DNA from: Archangium lansingense
GTDB taxonomy: Bacteria; Myxococcota; Myxococcia; Myxococcales; Myxococcaceae
NCBI RefSeq assembly: GCF_026626635.1
Contig: NZ_JAPNKA010000001.1
Span: 930,001 to 994,000, forward strand
Direction of reading: 5' to 3'
Length of the DNA stretch: 64,000 bases
How positions within the stretch are numbered: position 1 is the stretch's first letter; every line of letters begins with the position of its first letter. This document shows, one piece after another, positions 9,250-18,296 of the stretch. The translations under genes and the position numbers were made by a program. The notes under the pieces were generated by a model, which worked only from the letters and a program-made list of their open reading frames with translations, was not told the origin of the DNA and searched no databases.

Positions 9250-11490
9250 TCAGGGCGCTGCCAGGGGTTCATTCTGGGGTTTTTCGCTCGGGCACAGGGG
9301 CGTCTCCCAGACTGTCTGGGGCGTCTGGGGGCCGGCGCCGGTGCTCAACCACTTGCGTACCAACTCCACGCGGTCGCTGATGGGTGTGTCCGCGACCTCG
9401 TTGTGCATGTCCTGGGCCTCCTTCCGGGTCAGCACCCAACTCAGGGGCGCGTTCTCACGCAATTCAAAGGCGATGGTGGTGAAGAAGCAGGGCCGGTCGT
9501 GGTTGAAGTCGCCATTGAGGAACTCGAGCATCTCGTCATTGCGGAAGGACATGCTCGCCTCCCGCGCGCTCAGGATGGCCTCGGGCGGAGAGGTGAGGCC
9601 CGCCAGCCAGGTGACGACGGCGCTCGGCTCTGTCAGGGCCAACCGGGTGCGCTGCACGTCGTTCAACTGGTCGCGAATCTGGAGCACGAGGACGCCGGAG
9701 GTACACCGGCGCAGCCACGTGAGGTGCTGGTGGAGCCAGTGTGCCGCGACGTCCACGCCGTAGTTGTCGTAGTAGCCCGCGTCGACAACACGCACCCGCG
9801 GCTGGGTGGGCAGCCAGGCGGCGGGACTGACATAGGGGAAGGAGGCGCTCATCCTCGCCGCCGTGGCCACCTTCAGGGCCTTCTGTTTGCCTGGGAAGAG
9901 CCGGAAGAGGTTCACCCCGGAGAGCGACAGGGGCGTGGTGAGCTTCTTCGAGCCCAGTGTGTTCACGTCTGCTGTCATCAGCGAGCTGAGGGCCAGGTTG
10001 CTGACGAGCAGGCGCCGTCCATCCTCCACAATCATGGGCGAGTAGACGAGCGAGGGCCGCCAGCCCTCCGCTTCCCCTGGCCGCAGGTCCAGGAAGGTCC
10101 GCGCGAGCAGCCCGTTCGTGTGTGTAATCCACGCGTCCTCCATCGCCCGCTCTCGCCCCTCGGGGCCGGGCAGCAGCAGCGTGAGGGTCACGGGCGAGAG
10201 GCTGTCCTGCTGGATTCCGTATGGGAGGTTCGCGGCGGCCTCGTCGGTGGGGCCCTGCTCGGTGAGTCCCGCCACCCATGCGCCCGCGCCCACCATGCCG
10301 CCGGAAGCCCCGGAGATGAGCCGCACGTACCGATAGAAGCCGGGAATCTCCCGCTGCAGCCGCGTCAGCACGAGCGCCGTCCACAAGGCGGCACGGATGC
10401 CCCCTCCACTGGTGGTGATGAGCATCAGCTTCGGCCGCGGTCCGGCCGGGCACTGGTCGCGCTCACTGGCCGTCAGCAACGTCTCTGGCTGGGTCTCGGG
10501 CCGCATCTCGGGCCAGGCAGGCGCATCCGGGGGAGGTTGGGCTCGCATCCGTTGTAGCCACGCAGCGAGCGCTGCGTCGTCATCCAGGAGCTCGGCTCGC
10601 CCCGGATCCGCGAGCTGGTTGTCGTCGTAGGGCGGGGCCGAGTCGAGCTTCAGCTCCTCGTAGATGGCCTCGTCCGTGCAGCCCTTCATGAAGACGAGGA
10701 AGACGGTTATCGCCAGGAGCAGCGCGCCCGGGAAACGCTCTTGGAAGAAGAAGCGGATGGCGCCGTAGATGCTGGCGGCGATGCCCAGGGCGATGCAGAC
10801 GACAGTGGCAGGGGGCAGCCAGGGGCCGAGCTCCCGGGGCCCCAGCACCGCCGCGAGAACATAGGCGAGCACGAGCAGCGCGAAGAGCAGCATCTGGAAG
10901 GTGTGCAGCTTCTTGTGAAGCGGGTCGTCCAGCTCGGGGTGGAAGCGCGTGAGCCGGGAGAAGACATAGCGGTCCAGCAGATCCTGGCTCCGGATGCGCT
11001 CGCCATGGCGATCCAGGTAGCGGGTGCACCCGAGCACGATGATGGCCGCGAGGAGCACGCCCCCGGCGAAGGCGGGTCTCCACGGGTTCTTGAAGAGGGC
11101 CGGTGCGGTGAGCGTCAACCCCAGCACCGGATAGGTCCACGTGTGGAAGAAGTACCAGGTGATGGGAGGAGGTGCCCTCTCCTTGCCATTGAGGCGCTTT
11201 GCGCGCGCCAGGGCCCAGGCATCATCTGCATCCAGCAAGTAGCCGATGAAGCAGATGTTGCCGAACAGCAGCCCGGAGGCGAGCCCCGCCAGGAGCGCCT
11301 TCTTCCATTCCTCGTGGAGGAAGAGGTTGGGCAGGCCCAGTGCCGCCAGTCCTCCCCAGACGGCGACCAGCGGCACCACCAGGAAGAGGAGCAGAAACGG
11401 GTAGCGCCACAGCCATTCGAGCAGAGGGCGTAGGGGTTGGAACGTCTCCCCCTTCCAGTAGAGCCCGCACCAGTACCAGAGCCTGCGCAT
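9250..11490 (-). CDS. membrane-anchored patatin-like phospholipase
   Basis: The 746-residue protein starts with several hydrophobic helices (about residues 25-300, e.g. FLLLFLVVPLVAVWGGLAAL), then a patatin domain. Visible catalytic elements are the oxyanion loop SGGGIRA near residue 363, the nucleophile motif GASGG with Ser near 396, and the catalytic Asp in DAGYYDNYG near 569. The family hydrolyses acyl esters of phospholipids. The long multi-TM N terminus suggests an inner-membrane enzyme with a cytoplasmic catalytic domain. Many bacterial patatins lack such a membrane part, so this is an unusual architecture. It is upstream of gloA on the same strand. Confidence 0.85.
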   Translation of the reverse strand: MRRLWYWCGLYWKGETFQPLRPLLEWLWRYPFLLLFLVVPLVAVWGGLAALGLPNLFLHEEWKKALLAGLASGLLFGNICFIGYLLDADDAWALARAKRLNGKERAPPPITWYFFHTWTYPVLGLTLTAPALFKNPWRPAFAGGVLLAAIIVLGCTRYLDRHGERIRSQDLLDRYVFSRLTRFHPELDDPLHKKLHTFQMLLFALLVLAYVLAAVLGPRELGPWLPPATVVCIALGIAASIYGAIRFFFQERFPGALLLAITVFLVFMKGCTDEAIYEELKLDSAPPYDDNQLADPGRAELLDDDAALAAWLQRMRAQPPPDAPAWPEMRPETQPETLLTASERDQCPAGPRPKLMLITTSGGGIRAALWTALVLTRLQREIPGFYRYVRLISGASGGMVGAGAWVAGLTEQGPTDEAAANLPYGIQQDSLSPVTLTLLLPGPEGRERAMEDAWITHTNGLLARTFLDLRPGEAEGWRPSLVYSPMIVEDGRRLLVSNLALSSLMTADVNTLGSKKLTTPLSLSGVNLFRLFPGKQKALKVATAARMSASFPYVSPAAWLPTQPRVRVVDAGYYDNYGVDVAAHWLHQHLTWLRRCTSGVLVLQIRDQLNDVQRTRLALTEPSAVVTWLAGLTSPPEAILSAREASMSFRNDEMLEFLNGDFNHDRPCFFTTIAFELRENAPLSWVLTRKEAQDMHNEVADTPISDRVELVRKWLSTGAGPQTPQTVWETPLCPSEKPQNEPLAAP

Positions 11491-11588
11491 GTCCGGGGAT
11501 GCTACGCCCGGAAGTCAGGCTCGCGCGACGCGAGCAGAGCGGAGCGTGGGCTGGTGCACGGTCGGCTCCGTCTCCGGGGAGGGTCCCC

Positions 11589-12326
11589 TCATCCAGCGAG
11601 AGCGCGTGTCATCGTCTCCCAGGCGTGCAACCGGCGCTGCAGCGCGGTGAGCGCCCAGAGGTCCGCGGGGTTGTCCGGGGCCACGGCCGCGAGTGCCCGC
11701 TCCAGGTGGGGCAGGGCGCCTGGCTCGCCCCACTCGGAGAGCCGGCGCAGCGCGGACAGCGAGGGGCCTACCTCCAGTGCGGCCAGCAGCGTGTGCACCA
11801 CGCGCAGGCTGCGCTCGCGGCACAGCCGATCCACCGCCTCGTGCCGCTCCTCGACGGAGGACTCGGGGTGCACCAGCACCGCGGAGAGCGCCTGGAACGT
11901 CTCCTCCGGCAGCATGGGTTGGGGGGCCGGGGGCGGCCAGTGCTCGAGCGTGATGCCGGTGGGCCCCGCCGCGCTGCACTCGCGCTTCACCCCATCCGCG
12001 CCGAGCAGCTCTAGCAGTTTTCCCTGAGAGGGAGTGCCCGCCTCCACCACCCGCCGCGCCCTCCCGGTGAGCGTGGCCGAGTGCCCCAGCAGGTGGATGC
12101 GCAGCACGGACACCTCTTCCTGGGCACAGGCCTCCTTCTCCACCCGCCTCCACTTCACGAAGACCTCGGCGAGCCCCCGCTCGTGCACGTACCAGCGGTA
12201 CTCCAGCCACACGGCGCTCGGGCGCTCGTCGAAGCGGGGGTCCTCGGGCTCGTACATCCGGGCGGCGCCCTCCTCCACACCTTGGAATGAGGTGTCCAGC
12301 AGGGCCTGCACGTGGCTCAGTCGCAT
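11589..12326 (-). CDS. hypothetical protein with helical-repeat C terminus
   Basis: The protein (245 aa) has no signal peptide. The N-terminal ~120 residues are mixed alpha/beta with the segment WLEYRWYVHERGLAEVFVKW. From about residue 140 the sequence LSAVLVHPESSVEERHEAVD and following helices look like HEAT-type repeats. The start ATG at 12326 is preferred because the longer in-frame extension upstream is non-coding in character. It is divergent from the RebB-like gene, with a 109-bp shared promoter region. Family unknown. Confidence 0.65.
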   Translation of the reverse strand: MRLSHVQALLDTSFQGVEEGAARMYEPEDPRFDERPSAVWLEYRWYVHERGLAEVFVKWRRVEKEACAQEEVSVLRIHLLGHSATLTGRARRVVEAGTPSQGKLLELLGADGVKRECSAAGPTGITLEHWPPPAPQPMLPEETFQALSAVLVHPESSVEERHEAVDRLCRERSLRVVHTLLAALEVGPSLSALRRLSEWGEPGALPHLERALAAVAPDNPADLWALTALQRRLHAWETMTRALAG

Positions 12327-12435
12327 GGGGGTTGGGCGCAGTGTGCCATGAAAGGCTTCTCGACGGATCCGGTCCGGGCGGCTTTACTCTCGATGGGGGC
12401 GCGGCGGTGCGCTCCTCATTCCCAGGAGGAACATG

Positions 12436-12930
12436 ATGGCGGATGGCGACAAGGTGAATCTGGCGACGCTCGGCGCCGAGGCGGAGTTGGTGCAGCTCGG
12501 GATGGCGGTGGCTGACGTGCTGGCGAAGCTGAACGAGGTCTCCGCGCAGCAGCAGCGGGCCATCTTGCAGCTCGTCGTGGATGCGCGCGTGGCCTGCGAG
12601 TCCGTGCGCGGTCCGTCGTCCGGGTCGAAGTCCGCCGCCCTTCCCCCCATCGAGCCCGCGCAGTCCGTGCCGCCGGCTGAGCGAGCCCCGGAGTCCGGCT
12701 CGTCCTCCGCCCACCCCGATGAGGTGCGGGTACGTGCCCTGGCCTCTGTCTACGAGGCGGCGGCGCAGGCGCTCGGCCTGGCGTTCCAGAACGCGGTGTC
12801 CAACCAGCAGCAGCTCAACGTCCTCGGGCAGGCGGCGCTGAGCCAGTCGGCCGTCCTCGTGCTCTCGGCCAGCTCCTCCAGCGAGACGCAGGGCGCGGCC
12901 CAGCCGGCCAGCGTCCTCAAGGCCGGCTGA
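12436..12930 (+). CDS. RebB-like (R-body / killing-trait family) protein
   Basis: The C-terminal third, with segments ALASVYEAAAQALGLAFQNA and VSNQQQLNVLGQAAL, fits the RebB 'killing trait' pattern of a repeated small-residue helix followed by GL..QNA...QQQ...QA. R-body proteins of this family assemble into coiled protein ribbons in other bacteria. The N-terminal helix (residues ~8-50) carries a related pattern ending QQQRAILQLVVDAR, and a Ser/Pro/Glu-rich linker separates the halves. AGGAGG lies 6 bases before the ATG at 12436 (3 before the ATG at 12433), so 12436 is the better start. No second reb gene is adjacent. Assignment is by motif memory. Confidence 0.6.
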   Translation: MADGDKVNLATLGAEAELVQLGMAVADVLAKLNEVSAQQQRAILQLVVDARVACESVRGPSSGSKSAALPPIEPAQSVPPAERAPESGSSSAHPDEVRVRALASVYEAAAQALGLAFQNAVSNQQQLNVLGQAALSQSAVLVLSASSSSETQGAAQPASVLKAG

Positions 12931-12951
12931 ACCGGACAGGGGAACCCGCCC

Positions 12952-14622
12952 TCAGCGCCGGGTGACGGCGGCCGGGGGGCTCCAGTCCAACTGGGAGAGG
13001 CCGCCCTCCGTGCCGAAGAGGACCGTGCCCTCCTCCACCAGCAAGGCGTACACGCGCGGATCCGCGAGCTTGGGCAGGGGGCGCACCGTGCCGCTCAGCG
13101 CGTCGTAGTGCGCCGCGCCCAGCAGTGTGCCCAGCAGCGCTCCGCCCGGCACCAGGGCAGTGGACACCACATAGCGGCTCGGCAGACCGTCCGCGTCGCG
13201 CACCCGCGTCCAGCGCTCACCGTCGAAGTAGCTGAAGCCGTCCTGGCACGTGCCCACCACCGCGCGCCCCTCTGCGTCCGCCGCGAGCGCCGTCACCCAG
13301 TTGTCCGTGAGGTGCTTGCCGTCATGGAAGCGCGTCCACTGCGTGCCGTCCCAGCGCAGGAGGCCTCGGTCCTCGCTCGCCACCCAGAGGAAGCGCCCGG
13401 CGCCATCCGCTCCCGAGACATGGGTGCTCCAGCCCTCCGGCAGGGGCAGCCGCTTCGCCAGCTCGAGCGGCTGGCTCGCCCGCTTCACGAAGGAAGTGCC
13501 ACGCCCGTCCACCAGGGCGACGCCGTCCTCGGTGTCCGCCACCGCCGCCAGCACCGACAGCTTGCCGAGTGCCACCGGGTTGCGGCCTCCGTACGCCATG
13601 GGAGTCCACGTCTTCCCGTCGTAGAGGCCCAGCCCGTACATCGTGGCCACGTAGAGGTTGCGTCCGTCGCTGGCCAGGCCCAGCACGTGGTTGCTCGGGA
13701 GGTGGGGCGTGCGGAACGTCCGCCACTTCCCGTCGGGCTGCTCCCAGCACACGCCCTTGTCAAAGGTGCCTACCACCCGCTGCCCCTGATGCCGCGTCAG
13801 CGCGGTGATGTGGTTGCCGCAGAGCTGGCCGGTGGGCGTCACCCGCTTCCACTCCCTGCCCTGGCGCCGGAAGACGCCCTGGCCGCGTGTGCCCGCCCAC
13901 GCCACGCCATTCATCTCGAGGGCATTCGTGGCGCTGGTGGGAAGCGCCCGAGCCTCGCCGGAGCGCTCGCCCCAACGCCGCGCCTCACCGTCGGCGCCGA
14001 GCACCTGCGTCTCGCCCTTCGGGTCCTTCGCATACGCGAGCGGGCCCGTGGGCACCGGGAGCGAGATGAGCCCCTCCGGCCCCAGGGTGAAAGTGCCCTC
14101 GGTGGTGCCCACGCGCAGCGCGCCCTCCGTCTCTTCCAGCATTCGCACCGGTCCTGGCACCGTCCATATGCGCCCCGAGCTCGGCGCCAGCACCCGCCCG
14201 TCGGCCGTGCCCAGGTAGCCCTCGGTGAAGGCCGTGTACGTGGAGCCCTCGGGCAGCCGCTCCGAGAGCCAGCCGAGTGCCGCGCGGTAGAGCTCCGCGT
14301 TCATTCCCCCCGCTTCCGGCAGCGCGTGCCACTTCGCCCCCATCACCGGAGTCACTCGCCAGGCCGTGTCCACCGCCACCACGCCCTCATCCGTGGCGGC
14401 GAAGAGACGGTTGCCCGCGACTTCCAGCGCACGGCAGAAGTGGCTCGGCAGGCCGTCGTCCACCGTCAGCGTGCGCACCGGGCGGCCCGCGCGGGTGAAG
14501 AGCTCCAGGCCGCCCTCGGTGCAGGCCACCACGTGGTCGTTGTACGCGGCGAGGTCGTGCACCGTCTCGGTGTTGGTGACGGTGGCGGAGAGCAGGGCGG
14601 CGGTCAGGGTGGAGAGCAGCAT
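12952..14622 (-). CDS. secreted two-component-regulator-type beta-propeller protein
   Basis: The 556-residue product has a signal peptide (MLLSTLTAALLSATV) followed by a series of ~40-45-residue blades with the Reg_prop-like pattern (I/V)xALxxDxxGxxxVGTxxGxxxYDGxxW, e.g. LASDGRNLYVATMYGLGLYD and LAADAEGRAVVGTCQDGFSY. Such propellers form the periplasmic sensor part of hybrid histidine kinases, but here no kinase is attached. It is therefore a free secreted propeller, perhaps a binding or scaffolding protein. The ATG at 14622 was chosen because the signal peptide and a GAGGAAA ribosome site are there. It follows the VIT/vWA gene on the same strand after 158 bp. Confidence 0.75.
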   Translation of the reverse strand: MLLSTLTAALLSATVTNTETVHDLAAYNDHVVACTEGGLELFTRAGRPVRTLTVDDGLPSHFCRALEVAGNRLFAATDEGVVAVDTAWRVTPVMGAKWHALPEAGGMNAELYRAALGWLSERLPEGSTYTAFTEGYLGTADGRVLAPSSGRIWTVPGPVRMLEETEGALRVGTTEGTFTLGPEGLISLPVPTGPLAYAKDPKGETQVLGADGEARRWGERSGEARALPTSATNALEMNGVAWAGTRGQGVFRRQGREWKRVTPTGQLCGNHITALTRHQGQRVVGTFDKGVCWEQPDGKWRTFRTPHLPSNHVLGLASDGRNLYVATMYGLGLYDGKTWTPMAYGGRNPVALGKLSVLAAVADTEDGVALVDGRGTSFVKRASQPLELAKRLPLPEGWSTHVSGADGAGRFLWVASEDRGLLRWDGTQWTRFHDGKHLTDNWVTALAADAEGRAVVGTCQDGFSYFDGERWTRVRDADGLPSRYVVSTALVPGGALLGTLLGAAHYDALSGTVRPLPKLADPRVYALLVEEGTVLFGTEGGLSQLDWSPPAAVTRR

Positions 14623-14780
14623 GTGTGTTTCCTCGGGGAGAAGGCGGTGTGCGCCTTCCCGCCTGGCGACGTTGCGAACCTCGGGCCAGCGCGTAACCGC
14701 TCGGAATCCCTTGGCCGCGTCTCCCTCCGGCCTCGGCGTGTGGCTGGGCGCCAGCACCGGGCGGGAGGGAGAGGGCGGGG

Positions 14781-17327
14781 TTACTGCTCGATGGTGAGGG
14801 CGACGCGGAGCTTCTCGCGGCGCTCGAAGCGGTTGCCGGCGGCGTCCCGCGCCACGAGCACCAGTTCGTACTCCCCGGGCTCGGTGCCGGCGGGCACCAC
14901 CAGCTCCCGGGTGAAGCGCAGGCCCTCGCGCGTCTCCAGGAGGTGCTGCACGTCACCGAAGAGCTCGCCGTAGACACTCACCTCCTTGGTGGCCTCCACC
15001 GCGTCCACTTCCAGCCGCAGCGTCTGGCCTGGCGCCAGCAGCCGCGAGGACAGCGTCACCTCGAAGTCGTTGCCCTTGGAGTCCAGCCGGTAGCGCACCT
15101 CGCGCCGACGCACCGAGCCGTCCTTCATCTCCACGGCCACCAGCACGTCGTAGTACCCGTCCTCCACCCAGAGCGGCACCAGGAAGCGGCCCCGCCAGTA
15201 GCCGGAGACGGTGTCGAAGGTGAGCGGCTTCACCAGGCCGAAGGGGAAGTAGGCCGTCACCCGTCGCGCGTCCCTCGGCGCCACCACGGAGATGATGGGG
15301 TCTCCCGGCGGAATCTCCTCGCGGCTCAGCTCACCGGAGACGGCTGCATACGAGGTGCCCTCGGGCAGCTCCACCGGCACCAGCTCGCGCACCGTGTCGC
15401 CGCCGGGCTGGGTGCGCGCCACCTCCTCCACCGCGACGAAGGAGGTGTACTTGCTCATCAGCCCGTACTGGAGCGCCGTGGCGGTGATGGCCTGGACCAC
15501 CTCGGGCTTCTCTCCGCGGTAGTTCGCCACCGTCAGCTCCTCGATTCGCTGGCGCGCCCAGAGGCTGCGCAGCGCCCGGTGCTCCGGCGCGGACGCGGGG
15601 AAGGTGAGGGGCACCTCGAACTGGCGCTCCTGGCCACGCACGCGGCCGGTGATGCGCAGCACGCCCTGGCCCGTGCCGTTGAACTTGCCGATGACGAACA
15701 GCGGCTGGCCGCTGAAGAGATCCGGCATGGTGCGCGGGTAGACGTCCGACACCGGCATTCCATCCGTGTCCACGCGCACGGACGTCAGCACCGGGCCGCG
15801 GATGCGCGACTCGAACTCGCGAGCCACCTCGTCCTCGGGGCGCTTCAGGTTGACGAAGGTGGAGGCGCCGCGTCCCGCCTCGCCCATCTTCGCGACGAGG
15901 TAGCGGTTGACGTCATTGCCCACGCCCACGCTGAAGACGCGCGTCTCCTCGCGCAGGTGTTGCTGGAGGGTGCCGAGCACCTGGTCGTCATTGCCGATGA
16001 AGCCGTCCGTCATGAGCAGCACCATGCGCAGGCGAGCCGGGTCGTTGGCGGGCACCATGGCCTCCTGGGCCGCCACGCGCACGTCGGTGCCACCACCGCC
16101 CCAGAAGTTGGCCACGTAGGGCAGGGCGCGTGCCACGTTCTCCGGCGAGGCCGGCACCGCGGCGGGGGCGAACTTCGTCACCTGCGTGTCGAAGTTGAGC
16201 ACCTGGAAGGTGTCCTCGGGGTGCAGGTGGCGCAGCACCTCGGCGGTGATGGCCTTGGACTTCTCGATGGGCGGGCCGGACTGCGAGCACGAGGTGTCGA
16301 GCACCAGGTACAGCTCGCGCGGCACCACCTCCTCCTGCTTCGGCTCCAGCTGCGGGTTGAGCATCACGAGGAAGTAGCCCTCCTCGCTGCCGGGCTCGCG
16401 GTGCACCAGCACGGCCGGGCGGATGAGTGCGTCCGCCACGCGGTACTCCAGGGTGAAGGTCTTGTTGGGGATGCGGTCGTCCGAGGCCAGCTCCACGCGG
16501 GCGCGGTTGGTGCCCTCGCGCGTCGTCGTCACGCGGTGCGAGGTGGAGCGCAGCTCGTGCACGGGCACGCCCGCGTCCAGGCGCACGTTGAGGCGGATGT
16601 CACGGCCGCTGCGCAGCTCGGGCGGCAGCACCGGCGGGGTGATGCGGCTCGCGTCGGGGACGGTGGTGGTGTCCGGCGCGGTGCCCTCGCCCTGGCGGAA
16701 GGCCATGGGCTCGCCGCCGATGTAGCGCGGGCCCACCGTCATGGGGAAGTTGAAGCTGTACTTGCCGCTCTCGTAGACGAGCCGCTCCACATAGTGGATG
16801 CGCACGCGGATGGTCTCTCCCGGGAGGATGTTGGCCACCGACTGGGTGAAGAGGTTGGGGCGCTCCTGGTCGAGCAGCGCGGCCGTTTTCCCCTCCGCGC
16901 GGGCGCGCTCGTAGGTGTCACGCGCCTGCTCGCGCGTCTGGATGACGCCGCGGATGACGCGCTGGCCGATGACCAGCTCCATGGCGTCCACGGCGGCCTT
17001 CTCCGGCAGCGGGAAGACGTAGAGGGCCTCGAGCGGCTGGGCGTAGGGATTCTCGAAGACCTGGGTGACGGTGACGCTGGCGAGGAAGCCACTCACCTCG
17101 GCGTCCACCTCGGTGTGCTTCAGGCTGAAGTGCTGGGGCTGGGACTCGGGGCAGCCCTGGGTGGAGGCGTGGTGGCGGAGCTTCGCCACGAGCGTGCCCT
17201 GGGTGATGGCCCCGGAGCTCAGGGGCGAGGCGGGAGTGGGGCAGGGAGTTTCTCCCGCTTCCCGCTCCTGGGCGGAGGCAGGGACGGACAGAAGACAGAC
17301 GATGAGCGCGGCGAGTGCGGCTCGCAT
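14781..17327 (-). CDS. VIT and von Willebrand A domain protein, exported
   Basis: The 848-residue protein has a signal peptide (MRAALAALIVCLLSVPASAQ) and a VIT domain at about residues 50-180, marked by VTVTQVFENPYAQPLEALYV and FPLPEKAAVDAMEL. A vWA domain follows at about 340-520 with the MIDAS motif DTSCS near residue 345 and LLMTDGFIGND. The C-terminal part is beta-rich and ends in an Ig-like segment. VIT/vWA proteins resemble inter-alpha-trypsin-inhibitor heavy chains and are usually extracellular or periplasmic adhesion or scaffold proteins. It may be cotranscribed with the propeller gene downstream. A long open frame on the opposite strand is an antisense shadow. Confidence 0.88.
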   Translation of the reverse strand: MRAALAALIVCLLSVPASAQEREAGETPCPTPASPLSSGAITQGTLVAKLRHHASTQGCPESQPQHFSLKHTEVDAEVSGFLASVTVTQVFENPYAQPLEALYVFPLPEKAAVDAMELVIGQRVIRGVIQTREQARDTYERARAEGKTAALLDQERPNLFTQSVANILPGETIRVRIHYVERLVYESGKYSFNFPMTVGPRYIGGEPMAFRQGEGTAPDTTTVPDASRITPPVLPPELRSGRDIRLNVRLDAGVPVHELRSTSHRVTTTREGTNRARVELASDDRIPNKTFTLEYRVADALIRPAVLVHREPGSEEGYFLVMLNPQLEPKQEEVVPRELYLVLDTSCSQSGPPIEKSKAITAEVLRHLHPEDTFQVLNFDTQVTKFAPAAVPASPENVARALPYVANFWGGGGTDVRVAAQEAMVPANDPARLRMVLLMTDGFIGNDDQVLGTLQQHLREETRVFSVGVGNDVNRYLVAKMGEAGRGASTFVNLKRPEDEVAREFESRIRGPVLTSVRVDTDGMPVSDVYPRTMPDLFSGQPLFVIGKFNGTGQGVLRITGRVRGQERQFEVPLTFPASAPEHRALRSLWARQRIEELTVANYRGEKPEVVQAITATALQYGLMSKYTSFVAVEEVARTQPGGDTVRELVPVELPEGTSYAAVSGELSREEIPPGDPIISVVAPRDARRVTAYFPFGLVKPLTFDTVSGYWRGRFLVPLWVEDGYYDVLVAVEMKDGSVRRREVRYRLDSKGNDFEVTLSSRLLAPGQTLRLEVDAVEATKEVSVYGELFGDVQHLLETREGLRFTRELVVPAGTEPGEYELVLVARDAAGNRFERREKLRVALTIEQ

Positions 17328-17499
17328 GAGAGTCCTCGGACTGGATGGGTACGTGCCGGGACAATGCAGCCCCTGGGCCAGGGGACGGAGTGCGCTAAGT
17401 GTGCGGAAGTACTGGGAGTGGTGGGGCCGTGGACCCGCGCGCCCGGGGGCGGGCCATGGGTTGTGGCTTGCTGACCGCACTCGCATAGCGTGCGCGCCC

Positions 17500-18000
17500 A
17501 TGCGACGACTCTCAATGCTTGCCGTGGGAATGCTGCTGTTGTCCGGGTGTGCCTCCACCAATGCTGCCCAGCGGGCGGTGACTCCCGAGGAGGAGGCGCT
17601 GTTGCGCACTGACCGCGAGTTCAACGCGGCCACGCAGGCCCGGGGGGCGGATGGCTGGGTGTCCTTCTTCGCCAAGAACGGCTCGATGATGCGGGACAAG
17701 GGTCCCATCACCGGCCACGAGGCCATTCGCGCCGCGGTGGAGCCCGGCTTCTCCAACCCGGACCACTCGCTCACGTGGGATCCCCAGCGGGCGGAGATCA
17801 CACCGGGAGGGCGGCTTGGCTTCACCACGGGTCGCTTCCTCAGCGTGCGCAAGGACGCGAACGGTCAGCGCGTGGAGTCTCGCGGCTCGTATATGAACTT
17901 CTGGGAGAAGCAGCCGGACGGCGCGTGGAAGGTGGTGGTCGACATCGGCGACCCGGACGAGCTGCCGCCGCCCCCTCCCACGAAGCCCGCGGGGCAGTGA
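17500..18000 (+). CDS. NTF2/SnoaL-like (DUF4440) lipoprotein
   Basis: The product is 166 residues with a lipoprotein signal, MRRLSMLAVGMLLLSGC, with the lipobox Cys at residue 17. The mature part (EEEALLRTDREFNAAT..., GPITGHEAIRAAV, GRFLSVRK, FWEKQPDGAWKVVVDIGDPD) is a typical cone-shaped NTF2-like domain as in ketosteroid isomerase and SnoaL families. The final WKVVxDIG strand is characteristic. Catalytic role, if any, is unknown. It faces the glutathione peroxidase gene across the 41-bp repeat array. Confidence 0.8.
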   Translation: MRRLSMLAVGMLLLSGCASTNAAQRAVTPEEEALLRTDREFNAATQARGADGWVSFFAKNGSMMRDKGPITGHEAIRAAVEPGFSNPDHSLTWDPQRAEITPGGRLGFTTGRFLSVRKDANGQRVESRGSYMNFWEKQPDGAWKVVVDIGDPDELPPPPPTKPAGQ

Positions 18001-18049
18001 AACCTATGCTCTGGGCGGAAGAGTGAAGTGAGGGCGGTTTTCTGACCCA

Positions 18050-18285
18050 TTTCACTTGTCACCGGTGACAAGTGGAATGGACCGGCCTCGTTTCACTGGT
18101 CACCGGTGACAAGTGGAATGGACCGGCCTCGTTTCACTGGTCACCGGTGACGAGTGGAATGGACCCGCCCCGTTTCACTGGTCACCGGTGACGAGTGGAA
18201 TGGACCGGCCCCGTTTCACTGGTCACCGGTGACGAGTGGAATGGACCGGCCCCGTTTCACTGGTCACCGGTGACGAGTGGAATGG
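18050..18285. repeat. 41-bp tandem array of palindromic units (about 5.8 copies)
   Basis: Five full units start at 18050, 18091, 18132, 18173 and 18214, and a sixth partial one at 18255. Each unit is TTTCACTGGTCACCGGTGAC followed by (A/G)AGTGGAATGGACC(C/G)GCC(T/C)CG. The centre TCACCGGTGA is a perfect palindrome. In the first unit the symmetry extends to 22 bp; later copies carry one or a few changes on one arm. Unit length is not a multiple of three, so the array is not coding. It fills the gap between two convergent genes, with the glutathione peroxidase stop just past it. It may be a termination/RNA-hairpin array or a protein-binding array. Confidence 0.9.
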
Positions 18286-18296
18286 TTCTGCCCGAG

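Noticed and set aside
14943..17474. Plus-strand open frame of about 840 codons opposite the VIT/vWA gene
   Set aside because: Antisense to a gene with clear domains; composition is His/Arg/Gly-rich and motif-free.
18050..18285. Tandem array read as a CRISPR
   Set aside because: Units follow each other without spacers and no cas genes are nearby.
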